Origin: JBHHYU01 sp046757725
GTDB lineage: Bacteria; Desulfobacterota; Binatia; UBA9968
Assembly: GCA_046757725.1 (NCBI GenBank)
Contig: JBHHYU010000001.1
Location: forward strand, 46,026 to 110,025
Reading direction: 5' to 3'
Length of the DNA stretch: 64,000 nucleotides
Made by a program: the position numbers and the translations under genes. The notes beneath the pieces were generated by a model. It saw nothing but the letters and a program-made list of their open reading frames with translations, did not search any database and was not told where the DNA came from. Below are positions 25,396 to 33,881 of this stretch, piece after piece. Position 1 is the stretch's first letter; every line of letters starts with the position of its first letter.

Positions 25396-26313
25396 ATGAT
25401 AGCTTTCGAATACCGTACCCCTAAAAGTCTCAAGGAAATTCACCAGAATCTAAAAGAGTTCGGCACCGAGGCTAAACTTATCGCCGGCGGTACAGCTCTC
25501 GTTATCATGATGAGACAGCGCCTCGTACGGCCTACCTGTTTGATCAGTTTGCGCTCCGTACGTGGGTTAAACGGCATCACCCAAAAAGACGGTAGCCTTC
25601 GAATCGGTAGTCGGGTAACCCACCGCGAGGTGGAGACTTCTCCGCTAGTGCGCCGTCGAGTGCCGCTGCTTGTTGAGACTTATCGGCATGTGGCCACGAT
25701 CCGTGTGCGCAATATGGCTACGGTCGGGGGAGGGCTAGCGCATGCCGATCCCAATCAAGATCCACCTCCTACGTTGATCGTCTTGGGTGCAACCGTCAAA
25801 GTGAGTTCGATCAATGGCAGCAGGAACATCCCCATCGAGGACTTTTTTACCGACTATTATGAAACCCGGCTTGAGCCGGAGGAGATCATCTCTGAAGTGT
25901 CTATCCCCCGCTTGCCGGCCAACAGTGGAGGTGCGTTTCTGAAGTTTCTTCCCCGCACTGCGGATGACTATGCCACGGTTTCCGCCGCGGCCGCAGTCAC
26001 CTTGGATCGCGCCAAGAAGAAATTTGTGGATGTGCGCATCGCTCTCGGAAGTGTCGGGACGACACCGATCCGCGCGGGAGAGGCTGAGGCAGTCTTGCGC
26101 GGGCAGCCGGTGAAACGCGAAGCGCTCCGTGAAGCTGCAGAGAAGGCCAAAGAGGCCGTGGATCCTCTCAGTGATTTTCGTGGCTCGGCGGCCTATAAAA
26201 AGGATATGGCCGGCGTGTTTGTTCGCCGTGCCCTAGAGAAGGCGCTGGATGACCTGCGTACAAAAAGCAAGGTCGGAAGAGGTGGCCTGAGACCAAAAAG
26301 GAGGAAAAGGTGA
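25396..26313 (+). CDS. coxM: Molybdenum hydroxylase medium (FAD) subunit (CoxM-like)
   Basis: A 305-residue FAD-binding subunit. The first FAD motif is AKLIAGGTALVIMMRQR (about 26-42), followed by the second, TVGGGLAHADPNQDPPPTLIVLGA (about 110-133), and a C-terminal CO-dehydrogenase-flavoprotein domain. It accepts electrons from CoxS and passes them to quinone, cytochrome or ferredoxin. It begins 10 nt after coxS and its last four bases overlap coxG (ATGA-like, GTG start at 26310), so the three are co-translated. Confidence 0.9.
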   Translation: MIAFEYRTPKSLKEIHQNLKEFGTEAKLIAGGTALVIMMRQRLVRPTCLISLRSVRGLNGITQKDGSLRIGSRVTHREVETSPLVRRRVPLLVETYRHVATIRVRNMATVGGGLAHADPNQDPPPTLIVLGATVKVSSINGSRNIPIEDFFTDYYETRLEPEEIISEVSIPRLPANSGGAFLKFLPRTADDYATVSAAAAVTLDRAKKKFVDVRIALGSVGTTPIRAGEAEAVLRGQPVKREALREAAEKAKEAVDPLSDFRGSAAYKKDMAGVFVRRALEKALDDLRTKSKVGRGGLRPKRRKR

Positions 26314-26762
26314 AGTTTAACCAAAGTGCGGTTATTCCAATGGCCCGCGAGCCGCTGTGGGATTTTCTCATGGATGTTCCCAAGGTAGCCACTTCACTCC
26401 CCGGAGTAGAGTCGGTTACCCGGATTGACGGTACCACCTATCAGGGACAATTGAAGGTGCGCGTGGGCCCCATTTCCCTTAATCTACAGGGAAAGATCAT
26501 TGTGGAAGAGCAGGACCAAGAGAATTGGCGCGCCACGCTACGGGCTGAAGCAAACGACCGTAGGGCTGCGGGAGCGGTCAAAGGTAAAACCAGTATGGAA
26601 CTCAAGGAAATCAACTCCAAGGAGACGGAACTCCTCGTCGAGACCGATGTCAGTATCTTGGGCAAGATCGGTGAGTTTGGTCAACCGATCATCCGCAGGA
26701 AGGCGGACGCTATGCTCAAAGAGTTTGTGGAAAACATAAAGAAACAGGTCGGTGGAAATTAA
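26310..26762 (+). CDS. coxG: SRPBCC / carbon-monoxide dehydrogenase subunit G (CoxG-like)
   Basis: A 150-residue CoxG protein: MKFNQSAVIPMAREPLWDFLMD, VATSLPGVESVTRIDG, YQGQLKVRVGPISLNLQGKI and the C-terminal FGQPIIRRKADAMLKEFVENI. CoxG proteins belong to the START/SRPBCC lipid-binding fold and aid Mo-hydroxylase maturation, membrane recruitment or quinone delivery. It overlaps coxM by four bases with a GTG start. After it, where the Mo-binding large subunit (CoxL, ~780 codons) would be expected, is only a 270 bp non-coding gap and a convergent crotonase gene. Confidence 0.87.
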   Translation: MKFNQSAVIPMAREPLWDFLMDVPKVATSLPGVESVTRIDGTTYQGQLKVRVGPISLNLQGKIIVEEQDQENWRATLRAEANDRRAAGAVKGKTSMELKEINSKETELLVETDVSILGKIGEFGQPIIRRKADAMLKEFVENIKKQVGGN

Positions 26763-26831
26763 GACAACGTCCGTGCCTATTTTCCTTTCTCCAACGAAAC
26801 GTATCGCGCTGGGCAGGGTCCGAGAAACCGA

Positions 26832-27032
26832 CTATTCGCCTGATAGATCGGTTAAGGGTTCCTTGAGGCCTGGTTCGAGACCGGACATAACCTCAGTTTT
26901 TCCGTCTTGACTCTGCTCTGTGCTCAGCAGGTAGAGGATTGGGCAGCCGGCGCCAGGATTATTGACGTGATACAAGTAACCCGCCGGATAGGCACCGCCT
27001 GGCGCTGGGTAAGCTTGGATTCCTCTACCTTT
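26832..27032 (-). pseudogene. In-frame extension after crotonase stop, protein-like, no start codon
   Basis: Directly after the TAG of the crotonase gene (27033-27035) the same frame stays open for 66 codons to a second TAG (26832-26834). The reading is rich in Gly, Pro and Tyr (KGRGIQAYPAPGGAYPAGYL, then HVNNPGAGCPILYLLSTEQ) and does not look random, but I do not recognise a family. It has no plausible start of its own. It may be a gene fragment, or very speculatively a read-through tail. Confidence 0.25.
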
Positions 27033-27794
27033 CTAGCGGTGGTTCCAACGGGGCTTTCTCTTCTCTAAAAAAGCCAGTACGCCTTCCTCTACATCCTCTG
27101 TTCTTAGCAATTCATTGAGATAGATCTCCTCGGCTCTTTTCAGGTTTTCAGGGAAATTTTTCAAAGAGATCTCCCGTAACCCTTTGAGTGCGATCCGTAA
27201 CACCACACCGCTTTTCCCTTTAAGCTCATCTAAAACATTCTCCAGGGCTTGGTCCAGCTCGCCCACGGGCACCATACGGTTGATCAGACCTATCGCTAGG
27301 GCCTCCTCGGCAGAGATCCTACGGCCTGTGAGAATCATCTCTGCGGCCCGGTGATAGCCGAGCTGAGACGGAAAACGAGCCATGGCAACCGGAGGATAAC
27401 AGCCGACATCGATCTCCGGAGTAGCAAAGTGACTCTCCTCCGAGGCTAAAATGAAGTCGCAGGAGCTCGCCAGCTCGCAACCCCCGCCAAGACAGGCCCC
27501 TTGTACCAGGGCTATGGTGACTTGGGGGAGGCTCAAAAGTTTATGGATCACGCCGTGAACGACCTCGAGCATCTCTGGCACCTTCTGCTTGGTGTGATCC
27601 GTGATGTCCACCCCCGCAGAGAAGGCCCTTTCACCAGCTCCACGGACCACCAGAAAATCAACCGCATGGTCCCCGGCTATGGAGTCCAGAGTTTCCCTAA
27701 GCTCCCGTAACATGGAAAGATTCAGAACGTTGAGGGGTGCACGATTGAGTGTAACCGAAGCTACTCGGTCTCTCAGTTCCAGTGTTATATTCAT
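27033..27794 (-). CDS. Crotonase-family protein (cyclohexadienoyl-CoA hydratase-like)
   Basis: A 253-residue crotonase. First oxyanion segment LVVRGAGERAFSAGVDITDH, second TIALVQGACLGGGCELASSCDFILA, then FATPEIDVGCYPPVAMARFPSQLG. The N-terminal PLNVLNLSMLRELRETLD element and the CYPP/ARFP region recall dienoyl-CoA hydratases of anaerobic benzoyl-CoA degradation (Dch/BamR type), but this is weak and no other bam/bcr gene is here. It is convergent with coxG and divergent from ompA. A protein-like frame continues after its stop codon. Confidence 0.78.
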   Translation of the reverse strand: MNITLELRDRVASVTLNRAPLNVLNLSMLRELRETLDSIAGDHAVDFLVVRGAGERAFSAGVDITDHTKQKVPEMLEVVHGVIHKLLSLPQVTIALVQGACLGGGCELASSCDFILASEESHFATPEIDVGCYPPVAMARFPSQLGYHRAAEMILTGRRISAEEALAIGLINRMVPVGELDQALENVLDELKGKSGVVLRIALKGLREISLKNFPENLKRAEEIYLNELLRTEDVEEGVLAFLEKRKPRWNHR

Positions 27795-27972
27795 AACAAC
27801 AAGAGGGGCTCAACGGTTCTCTGCCTGAGTCGGTCAGCAGGGTTTCCAGGAAACACAGACTAAAACAACCCGTGGGTCGAACTAGTTTGGTTTTTACCGG
27901 AAAAGCTTTCTTCTATTAAAACAGCCCACCATTTTTTTACAAGTGCCTCCTTACTTCTCTTCGTTACTCTGT

Positions 27973-28006
27973 TTGACAAACCAAAATTAAAATTCTAGCT
28001 TATACT
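27973..28006 (+). promoter_or_regulatory. Possible promoter of the OmpA-family gene
   Basis: A perfect TTGACA (27973-27978) lies upstream of TAGCTT (17 nt spacer) and of the better TATACT (28001-28006, 22 nt away). Which -10 is used cannot be told. The region is AT-rich, unlike its surroundings. Confidence 0.4.
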
Positions 28007-28039
28007 ATGTCCTTTTTTCAAAATTCTAAGGAGGATCCT

Positions 28040-28816
28040 ATGAAGCCATCCCGCCTTCTCATGGTTTTAATGGTCTTATGGCTAGCTCTATTTTCCCTAC
28101 CAGATCGGGCTTTGGCCGATGAGTACGATGATAGTCAATCTCACCCACTTAGGATCATTGCCTATGTACTCCATCCCTTCGGTGTCCTAGCGGAATGGGT
28201 AGTAGCTAGACCGCTGCACTCTCTTGTGAGCGCCAATAAGGATCTTGAATACGTCTTCGGCCACAAACCCCATCCGCCGATGTTCGATGAGCACGGGACC
28301 TCCGCCGACTATGGTGTCACAAGGCAGACTTTAATGGGGCCGATGGCAACTGCAAGGGAGGCCGGATCCCAAGAATCGACTGCAGAAAAAATCGTCATCA
28401 AAGAGGTCCCGGTAGAGAAAATTGTCATCAAAGAGGTCCCAAAGATAGTCCACGTAGAAAAGACGATCGAAGTCGAAAAATTCGTTCTTCCAGAAGTTGC
28501 TTTTCGTTTTGATTCGACCGATCTGACTGATCTTGGCATAGGAAGAATCTACCTTGCAGCCCAAAAACTCAAAGAGAAATCAAACATCGTCGTTGTGCTG
28601 GAAGGGCATGCCGATTTCATTGGGAGTGAGGAATACAACCGCAGGCTTGGGCTCCGCCGAGCAGAGACAGTTATGCAACAGTTGGTGGAGATGGGTATAG
28701 ACCCGGAGCGGATGTCGGTGGCTAGCCTGGGTGAGTCGAAACCGATGATTGGACAGAAAACCGATTGGGCACGAGCCATCAATCGCCGGGTCGAGATTAG
28801 AGTCAAGGCGCCTTGA
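28040..28816 (+). CDS. OmpA-family outer-membrane/peptidoglycan-linked protein
   Basis: A 258-residue exported protein. A Sec signal (SRLLMVLMVLWLALFSLPDRALA) is followed by a region of unknown fold (HPLRIIAYVLHPFGVLAEWVVARP, FGHKPHP), a tandem repeat in which KIVIKEVP occurs twice in close succession, and a C-terminal OmpA domain (about 150-258) with EGHADFIGSEEYNRRLGLRRAETV and the NRRVEIRV end, which binds diaminopimelate in peptidoglycan. It lacks a beta-barrel, so it is a periplasmic anchor rather than a porin. The start has a perfect AAGGAGG. A strong terminator follows. Confidence 0.87.
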   Translation: MKPSRLLMVLMVLWLALFSLPDRALADEYDDSQSHPLRIIAYVLHPFGVLAEWVVARPLHSLVSANKDLEYVFGHKPHPPMFDEHGTSADYGVTRQTLMGPMATAREAGSQESTAEKIVIKEVPVEKIVIKEVPKIVHVEKTIEVEKFVLPEVAFRFDSTDLTDLGIGRIYLAAQKLKEKSNIVVVLEGHADFIGSEEYNRRLGLRRAETVMQQLVEMGIDPERMSVASLGESKPMIGQKTDWARAINRRVEIRVKAP

Positions 28817-28837
28817 ATAGGAACACCCTGAATGTAG

Positions 28838-28875
28838 AAGGCCCAGCCGAAGCATTACGGTTGGGCCTTTTTTTT
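28838..28875 (+). terminator. Rho-independent terminator after the OmpA-family gene
   Basis: Stem AAGGCCCAGCCG (28838-28849) with CGGTTGGGCCTT (28858-28869), one G-T pair, 8 nt loop, and a run of T residues to 28875. Textbook form. Confidence 0.88.
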
Positions 28876-28906
28876 GCTGTCTCTCCCCTTTATTCTAACA
28901 CGTGTT

Positions 28907-29515
28907 ATGACTTACCGTCCTAAAGATCTCTTTTATCACAAGGCGAAAAAAGAGGGCTATCGCTCCCGTGCAGCCTACAAGCTTCTAGAGCTCAACCGCC
29001 GCTTTAATCTCATAAAGCCGGGAGATCGAGTGGTAGACCTTGGGGCTGCGCCTGGCGGCTGGCTTCAGATCGCATCCCAGCTCACAGGACCGAAAGGCAA
29101 GGTCGTGGGAATTGATATCCAATCCATTAAGGCCTTCAAAGACCGGAATATCTTTCTCCTGAGGGGGGATATTACCTCAGGAGAAAGTCAAATGAAAATA
29201 CAGACGCTTTTGGGATCCTCGGCGGACTGTGTGCTCTCTGATCTCGCTCCCCGTTTGACCGGTATTCGCCATGCGGATGTCCATCGCTCTATAGAGCTCG
29301 CTCGCATCGGTTTTGAGATTGCCCGTCGTCTGCTCCGGCCTGGAGGAAACTTTCTCGTCAAGACGTTTATCGGAGAAGAAATGAAAATTTTTTCACTGGA
29401 GCTTGCAGCGTGTTTCCGATCTGTTCAGGGAACCCGCCCCGTAGCCACTCGTAAAGGCTCCTCCGAAATTTACTTCTGCGTAAAGGGGTTTAAAAAAGCG
29501 GCGGATAGCGATTAA
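28907..29515 (+). CDS. rlmE: 23S rRNA (uridine-2'-O-)-methyltransferase RlmE/FtsJ
   Basis: A 202-residue SAM-dependent 2'-O-methyltransferase. The K-D-K-E catalytic tetrad is visible in SRAAYKLLEL, LSDLAPRLTG, FLVKTFIG and RKGSSEIYFC; SAM motif VVDLGAAPGGWLQ. It modifies U2552 in the ribosomal A-loop. The ATG at 28907 is preferred since an earlier TTG (28874) overlaps the terminator just upstream. There is no clear ribosome site, and the palindrome AACACGTGTT abuts the start. The 29516-29718 interval behind it holds nothing identifiable. Confidence 0.9.
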   Translation: MTYRPKDLFYHKAKKEGYRSRAAYKLLELNRRFNLIKPGDRVVDLGAAPGGWLQIASQLTGPKGKVVGIDIQSIKAFKDRNIFLLRGDITSGESQMKIQTLLGSSADCVLSDLAPRLTGIRHADVHRSIELARIGFEIARRLLRPGGNFLVKTFIGEEMKIFSLELAACFRSVQGTRPVATRKGSSEIYFCVKGFKKAADSD

Positions 29516-29718
29516 CAGGGCTTTCCGATCCACCAATGCTTCTTACTCCTTAAGGGCTCTTTCTGACATTTCTCGGAAACCCTGACCCGAGTTTTCTGGA
29601 GAGCAGGGGTGCTCCGACAGTTCATTGCATGGCTAGGGAAGCCGGCTATTTGATGGAGCTGGCAAGGAAGATTCTTCTTTCCCTTACGGGCCATCCTATA
29701 TACTTCCATATTGCGCGG

Positions 29719-31548
29719 TTACTCTACCGTTACGCTCTTAGCGAGGTTCCGCGGTTGATCCACGTCAGTGCCCCGGTGAACAGCAATATAGTAGGCCATG
29801 AGTTGGAGTGGAATCGTAAGCACGATGGGGGTGAGAAAATAGGAGGCCTTGGGAAGCATCAAAACCCGCCAGGACGCTTCCTCGACTGGCCCGTTGGCTT
29901 GATCGGTTAGGACCACAATCTCTCCGCCTCTCGACTCCACCTCCTTGAGGTTTCCAAGAGTTTTTTCAAAATAGCGATCCTTGGGCAAAAGAACCACCAC
30001 AGGCATATTCTCTTCGATCAGGGCAATCGGTCCATGTTTCATCTCACCCGCGGGATACCCTTCGGCATGGATGTAAGAGATCTCTTTCAACTTTAGGGCC
30101 CCTTCCAGGGCGATAGGATAATTGATCCCCCTCCCGACATAGAGAAAATCCGAAGCCCTGCTCAGCTTACGTGTCAGGTGCTTCAATTCACTCTCAAGCT
30201 TCAAGGCCTCTTCAACCCAGTGGGGGAGATGCAGGAGATCGGTCAGGAACCCTCGCGCCTTGGTTGGTTTTAACCGGTTACTGAGGCGTCCCAGGCCTAT
30301 CGCCAAAAGATACAGGGCTGTGAGTTGGGTACTGAAGGCCTTCGTGCTTGCCACACTAATCTCCGGCCCGGCATGGGTGTAAAGTACGCCATCGGATTTG
30401 CGAGCCAGGGAAGAGTCTACAACGTTGCAGATGGAGAGGATCTTAGCCTTTTTTCTCCGGGCCATATTTACTGCGGCCAGGGTGTCAGCCGTCTCTCCCG
30501 ACTGGCTGACAAGCAGGAGAAGGGAATGAGAGTCGATGAGAGGGGAGCGATAACGGAACTCGGATCCGTAGTCCACCTCGGCAGGGATTTGGGCGATCTC
30601 CTCCAGCATGAACTTCCCAACGAGGGCTGCGTGCCATGCGGTGCCGCAGGCGACCAGATGAATTTTCCGTATCTGTTTGATTTCACTTCTTTTAAGAGGA
30701 ATTCCCTCTAGAGAAACTTCACCTTCCCTCAGGGAGATGCGTCCCCGGAAGGTATCGGAAAGAACCCGTGGCTGCTCATGAATTTCTTTGAGCATGAAAT
30801 GGCGATATCCACTCTTTCGGGCAGCCACCGTATCCCACAGGATCTCTTTGGTAGGTCGTCTGACAGTGGCTCCTTTGCGGTCCAGAATCCGGAAGCCCTC
30901 AGCCTGCACCACGCTCATTTCACCGTCTTCTAAAAATGTCACCTTTCTGGTGTGGTCCAGCAGTGCGGGGATATCGGAGGCGACGAAGCACTCTCCCTCC
31001 CCCGACCCGATCACGATAGGAGTCGAATTCTTGGCCACAATCAGGCGGCGGGGATCTTTTTCATAGAGGAAAACCAAGGCATAGGAACCGCGAAGTTCCT
31101 TGAGGCTCTTTTGTACCGCAGTGAGAAAATCTGTTCCCTTTTGAATCTTCTCGTTGACCAGGTGGGCAACTACTTCGGTATCCGTTTCCGACTCGAACCG
31201 GGCGCCCTTTTTTACGAGACGTTCTTTGAGTTCCACATAGTTTTCGATGATGCCGTTATGAACCACTACCACCTCCCCGGCACGGTGGGGGTGGGCGTTG
31301 GTTTCAGAGGGGCGTCCGTGAGTTGCCCAGCGCGTGTGTCCAAGCCCGACCTTTCCGTTGATCGGGCTTTGTAGCATGAGTTGGTTGAGATTTTCTAGCT
31401 TCCCTTCACAACGGCGGATAGCCACGTGGTCATTTCCCAGAACGGCTATGCCCGCCGAATCGTATCCGCGGTACTCAAGCTTTCTAAGGCTTTCCAAAAT
31501 AAGTGGGGCGGCCTCTCGGCCTCCTATGTACCCGACAATGCCGCACAT
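29719..31548 (-). CDS. glmS: Glutamine-fructose-6-phosphate aminotransferase (isomerizing)
   Basis: A 609-residue GlmS. N-terminal glutaminase domain with the nucleophile Cys2 (MCGIVGYIGG) and HTRWATHGRPSETNAHPH. Two SIS domains follow (CGTAWHAALVGKFMLEEIA; LLLVSQSGETADTLAA; FLYVGRGINYPIALEGALKLKEISYIHAEGYPAGEMKHGPIAL) and the C-terminal DQPRNLAKSVTVE. Length equals E. coli GlmS (609). It makes glucosamine-6-phosphate for peptidoglycan and LPS. It follows glmU with a one-base overlap (ATG at 31548 shares a base with the glmU stop region). No glmS ribozyme is seen. Confidence 0.96.
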   Translation of the reverse strand: MCGIVGYIGGREAAPLILESLRKLEYRGYDSAGIAVLGNDHVAIRRCEGKLENLNQLMLQSPINGKVGLGHTRWATHGRPSETNAHPHRAGEVVVVHNGIIENYVELKERLVKKGARFESETDTEVVAHLVNEKIQKGTDFLTAVQKSLKELRGSYALVFLYEKDPRRLIVAKNSTPIVIGSGEGECFVASDIPALLDHTRKVTFLEDGEMSVVQAEGFRILDRKGATVRRPTKEILWDTVAARKSGYRHFMLKEIHEQPRVLSDTFRGRISLREGEVSLEGIPLKRSEIKQIRKIHLVACGTAWHAALVGKFMLEEIAQIPAEVDYGSEFRYRSPLIDSHSLLLLVSQSGETADTLAAVNMARRKKAKILSICNVVDSSLARKSDGVLYTHAGPEISVASTKAFSTQLTALYLLAIGLGRLSNRLKPTKARGFLTDLLHLPHWVEEALKLESELKHLTRKLSRASDFLYVGRGINYPIALEGALKLKEISYIHAEGYPAGEMKHGPIALIEENMPVVVLLPKDRYFEKTLGNLKEVESRGGEIVVLTDQANGPVEEASWRVLMLPKASYFLTPIVLTIPLQLMAYYIAVHRGTDVDQPRNLAKSVTVE

Positions 31549-32942
31549 TAGCTTTTGACGTCACCCATCTTTTGCCGCTTTTGCTCTGTCCATCCCTCTT
31601 TGATTTGTTCGTGACGTTCGTTATAAGCCAATGCCCCGGCTGGGATATCATGGCGTAGCGTGGACGCCGTGGCCACATACACGTCGTCGCCAAGAGTAAT
31701 CGGGGCAACCAGCGTGGAGTCGCTTCCGACCTGCACCCGGTCACCAATGCTGGTCCGGTATTTTTCGAAACCGTCGTAATTGCAGGTAATCGTCCCAGCG
31801 CCAATGTTAGTCTCGCTGCCGATGGTGACGTCTCCCAGATATGTTAGGTGATTGGCCTTTGTTCCCGCGCCGATGATTGCCTCCTTAGTCTCGACAAAAT
31901 TTCCAATGTGGACCCTGGATCCAAGCGAAGTCCCCGGCCGAAGGTGGGCAAAGGGCCCCACAATAGCGCCGTCCTCGATTCGGCAATCGGTCAGCACAAC
32001 GGAAAACCTGAGATGTACCTCGCTACCCAAGTGGGCATTTGTCACATAGGCATTGCCATCGATTTGGCATCGTTCCCCTATGACCGTGTCACCCAGGAGA
32101 TGGGTATTGGGTCCGATGATCGTATCTCTCCCGATTTCCACTTCGCCTTCGATATAGGTGGTCTGTGGGTCTTTGAGGGTTACACCCGCCTCCATCCATT
32201 TTCGGTTGATCTTCTCCTGCAAGGTCTTCTCCATCTCAGCAAGCTCCCTTCTAGTGTTGATGCCCCAGATCTCGCCCGGATCCGTTACCTGAAGCGTCGC
32301 GACATTTTTTCCACTCCTTAAGGCGGGGGCCACGATATCCGGGAGGTAGTATTCGCCCTGTTGGTTGTGGTTGGTCAATCTCTCTAAGGCAGGAAAGAGG
32401 AAAGCGGAAGAAACCGCATAGACCCCCGCGTTCACCTCTTTGATCTGTTTTTCTTGCTCGGTAGCATCACGCTCCTCAACGATGCCGATCACCTTGGCCT
32501 TATGGTTACGTAAGATCCTCCCATAACCAAAGGGTTGCCCTAACGAGGCAGACAGAAGCGTCAGGTCCGCATTTTGTCTTCGGTGATTTTCCAGGAGCTG
32601 TTGTAAAGTCTTTTGGGAAATCAAGGGGACGTCACCGCTGAGAATCAGGAGGTCTCCCTCGAAGTCTTGAAAGAATTCTTGAGTGCAGCGAACAGCATGG
32701 CCGGTGCCGAGTTGTTTCTCCTGGAACACCCAGCCGATCTCCTCAGAGTCACACGCCCGCCTCACTGCGTCCGCCCCATGTCCCACCACGATCGCTACTC
32801 TCTCCGGGTTGAGAGTACGTGCCGTCTGCAGGGCATACGAAAGGAGGGGTTTACCCGCCAGAGAGTGCAGAACCTTGGGCAGACTGGATCTCATCCGCTT
32901 ACCTAAACCCGCCGCCAGCAAGACCACTCCAAGATCCTTCAC
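31548..32942 (-). CDS. glmU: Bifunctional GlcNAc-1-P uridyltransferase / GlcN-1-P acetyltransferase
   Basis: A 464-residue bifunctional enzyme. The N-terminal pyrophosphorylase domain has LLAAGLGKRMRSSLPKVLH (about 8-26), SGDVPLIS and NAGVYAVSS. The C-terminal left-handed beta-helix has hexapeptide repeats from about 255 (YIEGEVEIGRDTIIGPNTHL) and the acetyltransferase active-site region VETKEAIIGAGTKANHLTYLGD with its conserved His. It produces UDP-GlcNAc from the GlmS product in two steps. glmU-glmS form an operon. Confidence 0.96.
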   Translation of the reverse strand: MKDLGVVLLAAGLGKRMRSSLPKVLHSLAGKPLLSYALQTARTLNPERVAIVVGHGADAVRRACDSEEIGWVFQEKQLGTGHAVRCTQEFFQDFEGDLLILSGDVPLISQKTLQQLLENHRRQNADLTLLSASLGQPFGYGRILRNHKAKVIGIVEERDATEQEKQIKEVNAGVYAVSSAFLFPALERLTNHNQQGEYYLPDIVAPALRSGKNVATLQVTDPGEIWGINTRRELAEMEKTLQEKINRKWMEAGVTLKDPQTTYIEGEVEIGRDTIIGPNTHLLGDTVIGERCQIDGNAYVTNAHLGSEVHLRFSVVLTDCRIEDGAIVGPFAHLRPGTSLGSRVHIGNFVETKEAIIGAGTKANHLTYLGDVTIGSETNIGAGTITCNYDGFEKYRTSIGDRVQVGSDSTLVAPITLGDDVYVATASTLRHDIPAGALAYNERHEQIKEGWTEQKRQKMGDVKS

Positions 32943-33108
32943 TCTTAAACGCCTCCACGCAGAAGATGTTGCGAATTATAGCGTAACTCTGGTTCCAATC
33001 AAAGAGAGGCAGCGCATACCAGGATCTTGACAGATCCGAGATCGTGATTAGCTTTTTATCAGGATGTTGGCTGGCCAGACAGCAAAAAAAAGTACGGAGG
33101 TGATTAAC

Positions 33109-33594
33109 ATGAGAGAGTTGATACATTGGAATCCATTTCGGGAGTTAGCAAGTTGGCACACGGACATTGATGATCTCTTTAGCGGGGGTTTTCCGTCTCC
33201 CGTAACCAAAAGGGGGGCGGAGCCTCTGGGGGCAGAGTGGCTGCCTGCGGTGGAGACCTTCTCAAAGGATGGGAAACAAATCCTTCGGCTGGACCTGCCG
33301 GGCGTAGAGCCTAAAGATGTCGAGGTAGCTATGGTGGATGACACCCTTATCATAAAAGGGGAACGAAAAAGCTCCGACGAGGTGAAAGAAAAAGACTATC
33401 ACTACAGGGAAACCTCATATGGGCGATTCGAGAGAAGGCTTGCGCTTCCCAACGGAGTCGATGGGAACAAGGTGCAGGCGGCTTACAAGAACGGAGTGCT
33501 TGAGATCTCAATTCGGCTCCCGGCGAAGTTAACTCGCCAGTCGATACCGATCCAGACGGATGAGAACCGGTCGGACAAATTATCGGCTGCCTGA
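33109..33594 (+). CDS. Small heat shock protein, Hsp20/alpha-crystallin family
   Basis: A 161-residue Hsp20: WNPFRELASWHTDIDDLF N-terminus, alpha-crystallin domain (about 45-140) with FSKDGKQILRLDLPGVEPKDVEV, LIIKGERK, YGRFERRLALPNGVDGNKVQAAYKNGVLEI, and a short C-terminal tail with the I-x-I element (QSIPIQ). An ATP-independent holdase against protein aggregation. The ATG at 33109 has ACGGAGGTG at the right distance. A TTGACA at 33027-33032 may be its promoter, but no good -10 is seen and no CIRCE element is present. A strong terminator follows. Confidence 0.92.
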   Translation: MRELIHWNPFRELASWHTDIDDLFSGGFPSPVTKRGAEPLGAEWLPAVETFSKDGKQILRLDLPGVEPKDVEVAMVDDTLIIKGERKSSDEVKEKDYHYRETSYGRFERRLALPNGVDGNKVQAAYKNGVLEISIRLPAKLTRQSIPIQTDENRSDKLSAA

Positions 33595-33619
33595 GCACAT
33601 GCCGTGCGCCTGTTACGAC

Positions 33620-33655
33620 AAAGAGCCCTCCTATCTAAGGAGGGCTCTTTGTTTG
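33620..33655 (+). terminator. Terminator after the Hsp20 gene
   Basis: Perfect 13 bp stem AAAGAGCCCTCCT (33620-33632) / AGGAGGGCTCTTT (33638-33650) with a 5 nt loop, followed by GTTTG. The A/T-ended arms let it act in both directions. Confidence 0.85.
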
Positions 33656-33723
33656 TCCACCCGCCGGATAAGGCGGACGGGAGTGCCCATGGAGTTTGAT
33701 TAACCCTCTTCGAGTCCGAATAG

Positions 33724-33846
33724 CTACTTCGAGTTTTTGTAATAAATCTTGCCTTTGTTTTCCTTATATAGTTCCAGTTCCTCTCTAACCTCGAGGGTCG
33801 GAAGATAAAACTGATCGTCTTTCCTTTCACGTCCGTGGGTATAGTC
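33724..33846 (-). pseudogene. Possible gene fragment (about 40 codons, no start)
   Basis: Between two stops on the minus strand the frame reads as a lysine/glutamate-rich, protein-like string (TLEVREELELYKENKGKIYY) ending at a TAG (33724-33726). It lacks a start codon; an overlapping frame upstream begins with an ATG near 33899, as if a frameshift had split a small gene. Family not recognised. The 33651-34283 interval holds otherwise only a hairpin at 33856-33881. Confidence 0.2.
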
Positions 33847-33855
33847 TTATGGTCT

Positions 33856-33881
33856 AGGCCGAATCGTACGTGATTCGGCCT
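33856..33881. repeat. Perfect inverted repeat (10 bp arms)
   Basis: AGGCCGAATC and GATTCGGCCT flank the 6 nt loop GTACGT. There is no T-tract on either side, so it could be a structured RNA or a protein site rather than a terminator. Confidence 0.5.

Noticed and set aside
29727..29740. CTCTACCGTTAC resembling the element terminus
   Set aside because: It encodes the conserved glmS C-terminal Lys-Ser-Val-Thr-Val region; coincidence.
29629..29910. 93-codon plus-strand frame across the glmS 3' end
   Set aside because: It is antisense to conserved glmS codons and lacks similarity to any family.
30325..30711. 128-codon plus-strand frame inside glmS
   Set aside because: Antisense shadow of a conserved coding region.
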